A DNA stretch of 36,519 nucleotides from an uncultured Lachnospiraceae bacterium. Its GTDB lineage: Bacteria > Bacillota > Clostridia > Lachnospirales > Lachnospiraceae. Location of the stretch: contig CALWGV010000048.1 in the NCBI GenBank assembly GCA_944380185.1, positions 1 through 36,519 of the forward strand. The letters run 5' to 3'. Both the position numbers and the translations under genes were made by a program. The notes under the pieces were generated by a model, which saw nothing but the letters and a program-made list of their open reading frames with translations, was not told the origin of the DNA and made no database searches. Shown in pieces: positions 23,650 to 33,200 of the stretch (positions are counted from its first letter, which is position 1; each line of letters opens with the position of its first letter).

Positions 23650-26003
23650 AGACAATCGAATTTAACGACAGCTGGCGGTTCTGGAAGCAGGGCGGCGCCG
23701 ATGGGCAGATCATTACCCTTCCCCACGACGCGATGATTCATGAGAAACGCTGTCCAGACGGGCCGGGAGGAAGCGCCCACGGATTCTTCCCCGGCGGCGT
23801 CTATGTCTATGAGAAAACCTTTGATGCGCCGGCGCAGTGGGAGGATCAGACCGTCCTCTTTATCTTTGACGGGGTCTACCGCAATGCCGCAGTGGCCATC
23901 AACGGACAGGAGGCGGGCCGGCACGCCTACGGCTACAGTCCCTTTACCATCTGCGCCGACGGGCTGCTGCACTGCGGGGGTGAAAACACGATCACCGTCA
24001 CCGTGGACAATTCCAGTCTGCCCAATTCCCGCTGGTACACAGGCTCCGGCATCTATCGCCCGGTGCGCCTGGCGGTGGCGAACAAGACCCATATAGAATG
24101 GCAGGGCGTACAGATTACAACCCTTTCCTATGAACCGGCCAGAATCCGGGTAAATACGCGAACCACCGGCGGACAAGTGTCGGTGGAGATTCGGGACGGC
24201 GGCCGCAGAGTGGCCGCGGGGGAGGGAACCTCCGTAGAATTTGAGATTCCGGATGCAAAGCTGTGGAGCGATGAGAATCCCTATCTCTACACCTGCCATG
24301 TAACCCTCACCCAGGACGGGCAGGTGGTGGACGAGGCGGCGGAGAGCTTTGGAATCCGTCAGATTGAGTGGAGTCCCAAGGGACTTTTCGTCAACGGGAA
24401 GGAGACGCTTTTGCGGGGCGGCTGCTTCCATCATGACAATGGAATCCTGGGCGCCGCTACCTTTGCCAAAAGCGAGGAGCGCCGGGTGCGGCTCTTGAAG
24501 GAGGCCGGCTTCAACGCCCTTCGTTCTTCCCATAATCCGGCTTCTCAGGCTATGCTGGAGGCCTGCGACCGGTATGGCATGTATCTGATGGATGAGACCT
24601 GGGACATGTGGTACAGCCATAAAAGCGCCTTTGACTACGCTTCTGATTTTATGGACAATTATCAGGAGGATATCCGTTCCATGGTGGAGCGGGATTATAA
24701 TCATCCCAGCGTTATTATGTATTCCATCGGCAACGAAGTATCCGAGCCGGCGGCGGAAAAGGGAGTCCGTCTGGCTCAGGAGATGACAGAGTATATTCAT
24801 GAACTGGACAAAAGCCGTCCGGTCAGCGCCGGTATGAATCTGATGATCATCAGCCGGTCGGCCAAAGGAAACGGCATTTATAAGGAAGAGGGAGGCCGCG
24901 ACGACGGCGGCAAGCAGAATGCTCTGGGCGGTATGAGCAGCACAATGTTCAACCTGATTACCTCCATGGTAGGCACCGGCATGAACCGGGGAGCCAATGG
25001 AAAAAAGGCCGATCTGGTTACCAGTCCGGTTCTGGATGCTCTGGATATCGCCGGCTATAACTACGCCTCCGGCCGCTATCCCCTGGAGGAAAAGGCCCAT
25101 CCCGACCGGGTAATCCTCGGCAGCGAAACCTTCCCGCAGGATATCTATAAGAACTGGCAGATGGTAAAGAAGTATCCCTATCTGGTGGGAGATTTCATGT
25201 GGGCGGCCTGGGATTATCTGGGTGAAGCAGGCATAGGGGCCTGGGCCTACACCGCCGACGGCAAGGCCTTTGACAAACCCTATCCCTGGCTGCTGGCCGA
25301 CGTAGGCGTTCTCGACCTGTTGGGAAATCCCAATGGAGAGCTCTATCTGGCTCAGGCGGCCTGGGGGCTTCTCGACCGGCCTGCCATCGCAGTCTGGCCG
25401 GTCAATCATCCCGGCGTAAAGCCTGCCAAATCGGTCTGGCGCGGCACCAATGCCCTGCCTTCCTGGAGCTGGCGGGGCTGCGAGGGCAACAAGGCCGTTG
25501 TGGAGATATACAGCGGCGCGGCGGCGGTAGAACTCTGGCTGAATGGAAAATCCCTGGGAAAGAAAAAGATCCGGGAAGGAAAAGCGGTTTTTAAAACCCG
25601 GTATACTCCCGGTACTCTCTCCGCCGCAGCCTACGATGAGGGCGGCAGAGAGATCGGCCGAAGCGAACTGCGCTCTGCCGGCGAGGCGGTACATCTGAGA
25701 GCAGAGCCTGAAGAGAGAGAGGTTTCGGCAGGCGAGATCGTCTACATTCCGGTGAGTCTGACGGATGCCGACGGCGTAGTGGAATGCAGCAGCGACCGCC
25801 GGGTGACTGTGCAGGTGGAGGGGGGCGAGCTGCTGGCCTTTGGCAGCGCCAATCCCCGCACGGAAGAACGTTATGACAGCGGCAGCTTTACCACCTACTA
25901 TGGCCGTGCGTTGGCTGTGGTGCGGACAGGTGCGGGAGGGAAAACCATTCTGACGGCATCCGATGGAACCGAGACGGTGCAGGCGGAAATCGGTGTGCGC
26001 TGA
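23646..26003 (+). CDS. GH2 glycosidase (beta-galactosidase/beta-glucuronidase type)
   Basis: The product is 785 residues with no signal peptide. Domain order: jelly-roll sugar-binding (1-170; FNDSWRFWKQ, TLPHDAMIHEKR), Ig-like (~175-270), TIM barrel (~275-590) with acid/base Glu364 in SIGNEVSEP and nucleophile Glu494 in LGSETFP, then a DUF4982-type and a further beta-sandwich domain (~600-785; LWLNGKSLGKKKI). This architecture suits exo-acting enzymes on beta-galactosides, glucuronides or similar groups; the specificity cannot be read from sequence. It overlaps GH1 by ATGA. Confidence 0.92.
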   Translation: MKTIEFNDSWRFWKQGGADGQIITLPHDAMIHEKRCPDGPGGSAHGFFPGGVYVYEKTFDAPAQWEDQTVLFIFDGVYRNAAVAINGQEAGRHAYGYSPFTICADGLLHCGGENTITVTVDNSSLPNSRWYTGSGIYRPVRLAVANKTHIEWQGVQITTLSYEPARIRVNTRTTGGQVSVEIRDGGRRVAAGEGTSVEFEIPDAKLWSDENPYLYTCHVTLTQDGQVVDEAAESFGIRQIEWSPKGLFVNGKETLLRGGCFHHDNGILGAATFAKSEERRVRLLKEAGFNALRSSHNPASQAMLEACDRYGMYLMDETWDMWYSHKSAFDYASDFMDNYQEDIRSMVERDYNHPSVIMYSIGNEVSEPAAEKGVRLAQEMTEYIHELDKSRPVSAGMNLMIISRSAKGNGIYKEEGGRDDGGKQNALGGMSSTMFNLITSMVGTGMNRGANGKKADLVTSPVLDALDIAGYNYASGRYPLEEKAHPDRVILGSETFPQDIYKNWQMVKKYPYLVGDFMWAAWDYLGEAGIGAWAYTADGKAFDKPYPWLLADVGVLDLLGNPNGELYLAQAAWGLLDRPAIAVWPVNHPGVKPAKSVWRGTNALPSWSWRGCEGNKAVVEIYSGAAAVELWLNGKSLGKKKIREGKAVFKTRYTPGTLSAAAYDEGGREIGRSELRSAGEAVHLRAEPEEREVSAGEIVYIPVSLTDADGVVECSSDRRVTVQVEGGELLAFGSANPRTEERYDSGSFTTYYGRALAVVRTGAGGKTILTASDGTETVQAEIGVR

Positions 26004-26033
26004 TCACTTGGAGAGGAGAAGGAGGAGAACGGG

Positions 26034-28664
26034 ATGAAGGCGATTCATCTGCAGACAGAATATTTGACAAAGCCCCTGGGGCTGGGAATTGCGCAGCCCC
26101 GGTTTTACTGGAACTGCGCGGGAGGCGCCCTCCAGACCGCATATCGAATCACCGCCCGGCGGGAGGGAGAGCTTTTATGGGACAGCGGGAAGGTTGCGTC
26201 CTCCCGCATGACCCATATCGCCTATGAAGGCAAGCCTCTGGGCAGCCGGGACCGGGTGGAGTGGTCGGTGATTCTGTGGGATGAAAGGGATGAACCAGGC
26301 GAGGCGGCTGAGAGCTGGTTTGAACTGGGACTGCTCAGGCCGGAGGACTGGGAGGCCGGGTGGATTGCCGGTGCATACAAGCCGGCCAAAAATACGCGCT
26401 ATCCCGCCGACTGCTTTCGCAAAAGATTTCAGGTCCGCACCGATGTGAAGCAGGCAAGGCTTTATATTACGGCGTGCGGCCTTTATGAGGCTTATCTCAA
26501 CGGACAGCGGGTGGGAGATTTCGTCCTGGCGCCCGGATGTACGGACTATCGCAGGCGCATCCAGTATCAGACCTACGATGTGACCGGGCTGCTCCGGGCT
26601 GAAAATGTGCTGGAGGTTACTCTGGCGGACGGCTGGTATCGCGGCTCCATTGGCTGCTTTGGCCCCACCAATGTCTATGGCCGTCAGACGAAGCTTTTAT
26701 GTCAGCTGGAGCTGACCGGCTGGGACGGCAGCCGGGAGATCATCGGCAGCGGCGAGGACTGGGAATGGTCCAACGACGGTCCCGTGCGTTTCGCTGATTT
26801 AAAGGACGGCGAAATCTATGAGGCGGGGCGGATTCCCTCCTATGGAGGCAAGGCCGTTCTCTGTCAGGAAAAGGTCACGGCGACGGCCTCGGACAATGTA
26901 TATGTAAAGAAGCGTGAGCGCTTCCCGGCCCGGCTGATCGTCACGCCAAAGGGAGATAAGGTATTGGATTTCGGCCAGAATCTGGCCGGCCTTCTCTCCT
27001 TTAGCGTTCAGGGAAAAAAGGGACAGAAGATGCGTCTTCTGTTCGGGGAAATGCTGGATGAACAGGGAGAGTTTACACAGGAAAACATTCACAAGCATCA
27101 CAAGCCGGTGAAGGAATTCGGAAAGCTGACCGAGCTGCTTTTGATGTTTGGCATGGAGGACAAAATCCGGGGCGAGCTGCAGCCTACGCCGAAGCAGGAG
27201 CTGCAGTTTGTATGCAGCGGCGGGCTGGATCACTATCAGATGACCTTCTGTGTGTTTGGCTTTCGGTATGTAAAGGTGGAAACAGATATTCCGGTTAAAG
27301 CGGAGGATTTTGAGGCGGCGGCCGTTTATTCGGCGCTGGAGGAGACGGGAGATTTTTCCTGCTCCCATCCCCTGGTCAACCGTCTGGTGCAGAGCACCCG
27401 CTGGAGCATGAAGAGCAACTTCCTCGATATTCCCACAGACTGCCCTACCCGCGAGCGGCTGGGATGGCTGGGGGAAGGGCAGACCTTTTTTATGACGGCC
27501 AATTATCTGATGGAGGCCGCCCCTTTTTACCGCAAATGGCTGCGGGATATTATGGACGCGCAGGAAAAGAGCGGAAAGGCGCCGGCTGTGGTGCCCTACG
27601 TAGGTTTTGAAATGCTCTACAGCAATAACGGCAGCTCTGTGGGCTGGGCGGACGCCATGGTGTTAATTCCCTACCGCTATTGGAAACTGTACGGAGATGC
27701 CGGTATTCTGCGGGAATGCTACGAAATGATGCGCCGGTATGCGGAATTTATGATTGCCCACACCGGGCAGAAAAACAGGAAGGAGGCCAGGGCCAATCCT
27801 TATAACCAGTATACCTATGAGAAGGGAGTGCAGCTAGGGGAATGGCTGGAGCCGGCGGATGTTCAGGACAAGATTGCAGGGGGAAAGCTGCCGCAGCAGA
27901 CGGAGGTGTGCACGGCATACCTGCACTATACCATGTCCTGCATGACGGAGATTGCCCGCGCCCTTGATCGGCGGGAGGATGAGGAGCGCTACCGCGGTTA
28001 TGCCGAGGGCGCAAAGGCTGCCTATGACTGGCTCTGCCTGCAAAGCGGCACCATCGATACGGACCGGCAGGCCAAGCTGGTGAGGCCGCTGGCCCTGGGG
28101 CTTCTGGACGGGGAGAAGAAGGAAAATGTGCAGAAGCGTCTGGCGCAGGCGGTAGAACGGCGCAGATACCGCATTGGAACGGGATTTCTCTCCACCCCCT
28201 TTGTGCTGCCGGTGCTTTCAGATATGGGTCGGGTCGATCTGGCCTACAAAATGCTGGAGAATGAGGAGACGCCGGGCTGGCTCTACGAGATGAAGCAGGG
28301 AGCCACCACCATGTGGGAGGACTGGGAGGGCAGCCGTTTTGCCAGCCGGAATCACTACGCCCAGGGAGCCGTCTGCCAGTGGCTTTTTGAATATGCGGCC
28401 GGCATTCGTGTGGAGGGGGAGAATCGCTTTGGGGTGGAACCAAAGCCGGGCGGGACTCTGGACTGGGCGCAGGCCAGCTACCGCAGCCTCTATGGCGAGA
28501 TCCAGAGCCGCTGGAAGAGAGCGGGAGATCAGCTGCTCTTTACGATCACGGTTCCGGCCGGGACCACAGCCGAGATACGGCTGCCCGATGGAAGCTGTCA
28601 CAGGGTGGGAGCGGGAGAACATCGCTTTGTCACCCGGGAAGGAGGGAGAGAAAATGCGTTATAA
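26034..28664 (+). CDS. GH78 alpha-L-rhamnosidase with Asp-to-Glu change at a third acidic position
   Basis: The product is 876 residues, with AAGGAGGAG before the ATG and no signal peptide. N-terminal beta-sandwich domains include CTDYRRRIQYQTYDVT and LADGWYRGSIG. The (alpha/alpha)6 barrel carries DCPTRERLGWLGE: Asp469 and Glu474 match the spacing (+5) of catalytic-site acids in Bacillus RhaB, while the +12 position, usually Asp, is Glu481. TTMWEDWEG and a C-terminal beta domain follow. It hydrolyses terminal alpha-L-rhamnose from oligosaccharides or aryl glycosides. It feeds rhaB/rhaA/rhaD downstream in the same operon. Confidence 0.93.
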   Translation: MKAIHLQTEYLTKPLGLGIAQPRFYWNCAGGALQTAYRITARREGELLWDSGKVASSRMTHIAYEGKPLGSRDRVEWSVILWDERDEPGEAAESWFELGLLRPEDWEAGWIAGAYKPAKNTRYPADCFRKRFQVRTDVKQARLYITACGLYEAYLNGQRVGDFVLAPGCTDYRRRIQYQTYDVTGLLRAENVLEVTLADGWYRGSIGCFGPTNVYGRQTKLLCQLELTGWDGSREIIGSGEDWEWSNDGPVRFADLKDGEIYEAGRIPSYGGKAVLCQEKVTATASDNVYVKKRERFPARLIVTPKGDKVLDFGQNLAGLLSFSVQGKKGQKMRLLFGEMLDEQGEFTQENIHKHHKPVKEFGKLTELLLMFGMEDKIRGELQPTPKQELQFVCSGGLDHYQMTFCVFGFRYVKVETDIPVKAEDFEAAAVYSALEETGDFSCSHPLVNRLVQSTRWSMKSNFLDIPTDCPTRERLGWLGEGQTFFMTANYLMEAAPFYRKWLRDIMDAQEKSGKAPAVVPYVGFEMLYSNNGSSVGWADAMVLIPYRYWKLYGDAGILRECYEMMRRYAEFMIAHTGQKNRKEARANPYNQYTYEKGVQLGEWLEPADVQDKIAGGKLPQQTEVCTAYLHYTMSCMTEIARALDRREDEERYRGYAEGAKAAYDWLCLQSGTIDTDRQAKLVRPLALGLLDGEKKENVQKRLAQAVERRRYRIGTGFLSTPFVLPVLSDMGRVDLAYKMLENEETPGWLYEMKQGATTMWEDWEGSRFASRNHYAQGAVCQWLFEYAAGIRVEGENRFGVEPKPGGTLDWAQASYRSLYGEIQSRWKRAGDQLLFTITVPAGTTAEIRLPDGSCHRVGAGEHRFVTREGGRENAL

Positions 28665-29751
28665 CAGCATCCGTCCCGGCCAGATCTGGTTGGACACGGA
28701 AGGAAAACCTATACAGGCCCACGGTTTTTCCGTTTTTTACAGCGAGAAGGATCAGACCTATTACTGGTACGGAGAAAACAAAGAAAGGACAAAGGGAGGA
28801 CTTTTTGGCACGGTATGGCACTGGGGCGTTCGCTGCTATGCCTCACAGGACCTGTATAACTGGGAGGATAAAGGGCTGATTATCCCGCCGCAGCCGGACG
28901 ACTTAAACAGTCCTCTTCATCCCACCTACTGTATGGACCGCCCTCATATCCTGTACTGTGAAAAGACCGGCAAATACGTGGCCTGGCTGAAAATCATGTG
29001 CGGAACCACCAGCCAGTTTATGAGCGTTATGCAGGCCGATACATTCCTGGGCCCTTATGAGTTTGTCCATAAAATCTACAAGCCTTTGCAGATGGACACC
29101 GGAGACTTCGCTTTAGTGGTGGACGGGGATACAAAGAAGGCCTATTTCATTTTTGACCGTCCGCATTTTGAACTGATAACGGCGGATTTGTCGGATACCT
29201 ACACCGAAGTGACCGGCGAGTTCTCCGCCCATTATACGGATCTGCATCCGCCTTTCAGCCGCGAGGCTCCCGCCTACTTTGAAAAAAACGGCTGGCGGTA
29301 TCTGATTACTTCCGGAACCACAGGCTATTATCCCAACCCCAGCCAGGTGTGCCGTTTCCGGGACTGGCACGGAGCGTATGAGGATCTGGGAGATCCCTGC
29401 GCCGGCGATTTGACGGGAACCAGCTTTTACGGACAGTTTACCTGCGTTATGAAGGTGCCGGGCCGGGAGCTGTATATCGCCATGGCGGATCAATGGAAGC
29501 CGACGGCCTTTGGACGGTGGTTTTCCAGAAAGTTCTACCGTATGGTGGAGCGGGCCATGTCGGGGAACCGCCATCCGGAGATAACCCGCCCCGATCGCAG
29601 TCCCAAGGAAGCGGGCGAGCTGCCTGGAAAATTGCAGAGACATCGGGAGAACACCTCCATTGCCCGCTATGTATGGCTGCCGGTGGAGTGGGATGGCGAT
29701 AAACCCGTAATCCGCTGGCGGGATGAGTGGAAGGTGGAGGATTTTGCATGA
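28654..29751 (+). CDS. GH43-like five-bladed beta-propeller glycosidase
   Basis: The product is 365 residues. ATG 28654 with GGAGGGAG upstream is preferred, overlapping the GH78 stop by 11 bp. The opening IQAHGFSVFYSEKDQTYYWYGEN resembles GH43 members acting on galactan or arabinan side chains (subfamily 24/34 type), followed by repeated blade motifs (YASQDLYNWEDKG, CMDRPHILYCEKTGKYVAWLK, DTGDFALVVDGDTKKAYFIFD, EAPAYFEKNGWRYLITS). No signal peptide is seen. Catalytic residues cannot be assigned with certainty by eye. It probably removes arabinose or galactose, which fits araA downstream. Confidence 0.75.
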   Translation: MRYNSIRPGQIWLDTEGKPIQAHGFSVFYSEKDQTYYWYGENKERTKGGLFGTVWHWGVRCYASQDLYNWEDKGLIIPPQPDDLNSPLHPTYCMDRPHILYCEKTGKYVAWLKIMCGTTSQFMSVMQADTFLGPYEFVHKIYKPLQMDTGDFALVVDGDTKKAYFIFDRPHFELITADLSDTYTEVTGEFSAHYTDLHPPFSREAPAYFEKNGWRYLITSGTTGYYPNPSQVCRFRDWHGAYEDLGDPCAGDLTGTSFYGQFTCVMKVPGRELYIAMADQWKPTAFGRWFSRKFYRMVERAMSGNRHPEITRPDRSPKEAGELPGKLQRHRENTSIARYVWLPVEWDGDKPVIRWRDEWKVEDFA

Positions 29752-31058
29752 TTTGTCTGGCTATTGACATCGGGGCCTCCTCGGGGCGGCATATCGTGGG
29801 CTGGCGGGAGGAAGGAAAGCTCAAAACCCAGGAGGTGTACCGCTTCCCCAACGCCATGAAAAAGGCAGGAGGCCATCTGGTCTGGGATACGCAGGAGCTG
29901 CTTGCACAGGTGATAAAGGGGATTCGGGCGGCATTTGCTCGTTTTCCCGCTCTGGACAGTCTGTCCATCGACACCTGGGGCGTGGACTATGTGCTGATGG
30001 ATGGAGATCGGGAGATTGGACCCTGCTATGCCTACCGGGACAGCCGGACGGAGACAGCGGTGCAAATGGTGCATGAGCGGATTCCCTTTGAAGAGCTGTA
30101 CCGGCGTACTGGCTGTCAGTTTCAGAGCTTCAACACGATCTATCAGCTTTTTGAGGACAGGCGAACGGGACGCCTGGACCAGGCGACGGATTTTCTCATG
30201 CTGTCGGAGTATCTGCTGTACCGGCTTACCGGTATCAAAAGAAAAGAGTATACCAATGGCACTACCACCGGCCTGGTAAATGCCGGGACGGGACAGTTTG
30301 ATCCCGTTATCACAAAAGAGCTGGGACTGCCTGCCCGGTTGTTTGGGCCGCTCTGCCGGCCGGGCACTGCGGTAGGACAGTTAAAGGAGGAGATAGCCCG
30401 GCGGGCGGGAGGCAGATGCCGGGCAGTGCTCTGCGCTACCCACGACACGGCCTCGGCGGTGGAAGGAATACCGATGGAAGGAAATCAACCCTATATTTCC
30501 TCCGGCACCTGGTCCCTTCTGGGGATTAAGACGCCCGCACCCATCACCGACGAGGCCAGCCGCCTGGCCAATTATTCAAACGAGGGCGGCGTGGGTTATA
30601 ACCGCTACCAGAAAAATATCATGGGGCTCTGGCTGGCTCAAAGCCTGCAAAAGGAGCTGTGTCCCCAAAAGGATTTTGGCCTTATAGCAGAGGAGGCGGC
30701 CTCCAGCCTTTACCGGGAGACGGTGGATGCCGGCGACGCCCGCTTTCTGTCGCCGGCGGCCATGAAGGAGGCCTTCGACGGATATCTGCGGGAGAAGAAG
30801 GCGCCCCTTCCGGCAAAAGAGGCAGATTATTTCAGCTGTGCCTTTCGCAGTCTGGCAAGGAGCTACCGGACCGCTCTGGAAGAGCTGGAAACAAACACGG
30901 GCCTTTCCTGTGACAGCCTGTATATCGTGGGCGGCGGAGCCAAAAACCGGTTCTTAAGCGAGCTGACAGAGCAGGCCACCGGCAGGCGGGTGATTGCCCT
31001 TCCCATTGAGGCCACGGCCTGCGGCAACCTGAAAATACAGATGGAGGTGGAATTTTGA
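29748..31058 (+). CDS. rhaB: Rhamnulokinase with short C-terminus
   Basis: The product is 436 residues from ATG 29748, which overlaps the GH43 stop by ATGA and has GGTGGAGG seven bases upstream. FGGY-kinase features: AIDIGASSGRHIVG at the N-terminus, DTWGVDYVLMD, ATHDTASAVEGIP, SSGTWSLLGI and YIVGGGAKNRFLSELTEQATG. It phosphorylates L-rhamnulose at C1. The family usually runs 470-490 residues. Here the frame stops five residues after the conserved GNxxxQ (GNLKIQ-MEVEF), directly on the rhaA start, so roughly 30-60 residues of the usual C-terminus are missing. A small deletion joining rhaB to the rhaA leader would explain it. Confidence 0.88.
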   Translation: MICLAIDIGASSGRHIVGWREEGKLKTQEVYRFPNAMKKAGGHLVWDTQELLAQVIKGIRAAFARFPALDSLSIDTWGVDYVLMDGDREIGPCYAYRDSRTETAVQMVHERIPFEELYRRTGCQFQSFNTIYQLFEDRRTGRLDQATDFLMLSEYLLYRLTGIKRKEYTNGTTTGLVNAGTGQFDPVITKELGLPARLFGPLCRPGTAVGQLKEEIARRAGGRCRAVLCATHDTASAVEGIPMEGNQPYISSGTWSLLGIKTPAPITDEASRLANYSNEGGVGYNRYQKNIMGLWLAQSLQKELCPQKDFGLIAEEAASSLYRETVDAGDARFLSPAAMKEAFDGYLREKKAPLPAKEADYFSCAFRSLARSYRTALEELETNTGLSCDSLYIVGGGAKNRFLSELTEQATGRRVIALPIEATACGNLKIQMEVEF

Positions 31059-32311
31059 GCAGATTTGAGAGCGCTAAAAAGATATACGCAGAATATGGGA
31101 TCGATGTGGAGCGGGCTCTGGCCCTGGCGGCCCAAAAGCCGGTCTCCATCCATTGCTGGCAGGGAGACGATGTAACCGGCTTTGATAATCCCCAGGGCGG
31201 AGCGGGCAACGGGATCCAGGCCACCGGCAATTATCCCGGCAGAGCGAGGAATTTCGAGGAGCTGAAAAGCGATTTTTTAAAGGCGGCCCAGCTGATTCCC
31301 GGAAAAAAACGGATTAACCTCCATGCCTGCTACGCTGTCTTTACCGGCGATCATCCATGGGTGGACCGGAATCGGCTGGAATACCGGCATTTCGCCCCCT
31401 GGGTGGATTTTGCCCGGGAAAACGGTCTGGGGATTGACTTTAATCCGACCTGTTTTTCCCATCCCATGGTAAAGGACGGCCTGACCTTATCAAGCCCCGA
31501 TGAAAACGTGCGCAGATTCTGGATCGATCACTGCAGGGCCTCCCGCAGGATTGCTCAGCAAATCGGCGAGGAGCTGGGCGATCCGGTGATGAATAATATC
31601 TGGGTTCCCGACGGATATAAGGATACGCCCTCCGACCGCCTTGGTCCCCGGCGCAGATTAAAAGAGGCTCTGGACGAAATCTTTGCCGAGAGCTGTCCCC
31701 GTGTCATCGACTGTGTGGAAAGCAAATTTTTTGCCGTCGGCGTGGAGAGCTATACCGTGGGTTCCAACGAGTTTTATACAGCCTACGCGGCCTCTCATCC
31801 CGGCGTCTACAACCTGATGGATGCGGGCCATTATCACCCCTCGGAATATATCAGCGATAAGATAAGCGCGATGCTTCTGTATTTTCAGTATGTGCCTCTC
31901 CATGTCACCCGGGGCGTCAACTGGGACAGCGACCATGTGGTCAGCTTCGACGATGAGACCCGGGAGATCTGCAAGGAGATCGTGCGAAACGATGCCCTGG
32001 ACCGGGTGCTGGTAGGGCTGGATTTCTTTGACGCTTCCATCAACCGGGTGGCCGCCTGGGTTATCGGCTGCCGCAGCTTTGAGAAGGCTCTTCTGTGGGC
32101 CCTGCTCCAGCCGGATACCGAGCTGCGGGCCATGCAGGAAGCGGGGGATTTCACCGGACGGCTGATGCTGCAGGAGGAGGCAAAGACTCTGCCCTTCTCC
32201 GATATCTGGACAGAATACTGCCGCAGGGAAAATGTGCCGGCAGGACGGGAATGGTACGCCATCGTAAAAGAATATGAGAAGGAGGTTTTAAGCAGCCGTG
32301 TGCAGGGATAG
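31055..32311 (+). CDS. rhaA: L-rhamnose isomerase
   Basis: The product is 418 residues, the usual family length (E. coli about 419). The start is TTG at 31055, overlapping the rhaB stop (TTGA) with GGAGGTGG upstream; no ATG fits. Family stretches are intact: SIHCWQGDDVTGFD, GRARNFEEL, NLHACYA, IDFNPTCFSHP, NIWVPDGYKDTPSDR, ESYTVGSNEFY and DSDHVV. It converts L-rhamnose to L-rhamnulose, needs divalent metal, and is cytoplasmic. The TTG start may lower its translation relative to its neighbours. Confidence 0.94.
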   Translation: MSRFESAKKIYAEYGIDVERALALAAQKPVSIHCWQGDDVTGFDNPQGGAGNGIQATGNYPGRARNFEELKSDFLKAAQLIPGKKRINLHACYAVFTGDHPWVDRNRLEYRHFAPWVDFARENGLGIDFNPTCFSHPMVKDGLTLSSPDENVRRFWIDHCRASRRIAQQIGEELGDPVMNNIWVPDGYKDTPSDRLGPRRRLKEALDEIFAESCPRVIDCVESKFFAVGVESYTVGSNEFYTAYAASHPGVYNLMDAGHYHPSEYISDKISAMLLYFQYVPLHVTRGVNWDSDHVVSFDDETREICKEIVRNDALDRVLVGLDFFDASINRVAAWVIGCRSFEKALLWALLQPDTELRAMQEAGDFTGRLMLQEEAKTLPFSDIWTEYCRRENVPAGREWYAIVKEYEKEVLSSRVQG

Positions 32312-32315
32312 AAAA

Positions 32316-33137
32316 ATGGATAAAATTATGCAGCTGCCCGCGATGAAGGGATTTATCAGAATGTGCGACGACGGATGGCTCCAGGGCTGGCATGAGAGAA
32401 ACGGCGGCAACTTAAGCTACCGCATGACCCGGGAGGAGGCAGCGCTGTGCGCGGATGAATTCTGCGAGCCGGGAGAGTGGACGGCCATAGGTCTGCCGGT
32501 GCGCAGCCTGGCCGGAGAGTATTTTATTGTCACCGGCAGCGGCAAATATTTCCGCAACGTAAAATCTGACCCCCTTCACACCATCGGAATTGTGGAGATC
32601 AATGGGCAGGGAGACGCCTGGCGCATCGTCTGGGGACTGGAGGAGGGCGGCAGGCCTACGTCGGAGCTGCCCACGCATCTGATGAATCACAGCGTCCGCA
32701 AGGAGGCTACCGGCGGAGCGAACCGGGTCATATATCATTGCCACGCCACCAATGTCATCGCCCTGACCTATGTGCTGCCTCTGACGGACCGGGATTTCAG
32801 CCGGGCTCTGTGGCAGAGCGCGACAGAGTGCCCGGTGGTGTTTCCGGAGGGCGTAGGCGTCTGCCCCTGGATGGTGCCGGGAGGCACGCAGATTGCTGAG
32901 GCTACCAGTCGGCAGATGGAGAAATATCAGGCGGTGATCTGGGCGCAGCACGGCCTCTTTGTTTCGGGTCCGGATTACGATACCGCCTTTGGCCTGGCCC
33001 ATACCATCGAGAAAAGCGCCGAGATATGCCGGCTGGTCATGGCCGCCGGACAACCGGTGCGTCAGACGATCACGGACGAAAATCTGCGGGCCATCGCCCG
33101 GGATTTCGGGGTGGAGCTAAACGAGGAATTCCTGTAA
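32316..33137 (+). CDS. rhaD: L-rhamnulose-1-phosphate aldolase
   Basis: The product is 273 residues from ATG 32316. An in-frame GTG at 32298, about 12 bases after AAGGAGG, is an alternative. Class II aldolase/AraD-family features: WHERNGGNLSYR, VTGSGKYFRNV, SELPTHLMNH, the zinc-binding YHCHATN and WAQHGLF. It cleaves L-rhamnulose-1-phosphate to DHAP and L-lactaldehyde. It completes the rhamnose pathway with the two preceding genes. No lactaldehyde reductase gene is present in the window. Confidence 0.92.
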   Translation: MDKIMQLPAMKGFIRMCDDGWLQGWHERNGGNLSYRMTREEAALCADEFCEPGEWTAIGLPVRSLAGEYFIVTGSGKYFRNVKSDPLHTIGIVEINGQGDAWRIVWGLEEGGRPTSELPTHLMNHSVRKEATGGANRVIYHCHATNVIALTYVLPLTDRDFSRALWQSATECPVVFPEGVGVCPWMVPGGTQIAEATSRQMEKYQAVIWAQHGLFVSGPDYDTAFGLAHTIEKSAEICRLVMAAGQPVRQTITDENLRAIARDFGVELNEEFL

Positions 33138-33200
33138 TAACCGGACGCTTCCGCCAATGGGTGCTGCAAAGTTACGAAATAGGAAAGGGAGGAGACAAAT

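Noticed and set aside
23364-25694. Long minus-strand open frame (776 codons) opposite GH1/GH2
   Set aside because: Shadow of the GH2 reading frame with intact catalytic motifs. No independent evidence supports it.
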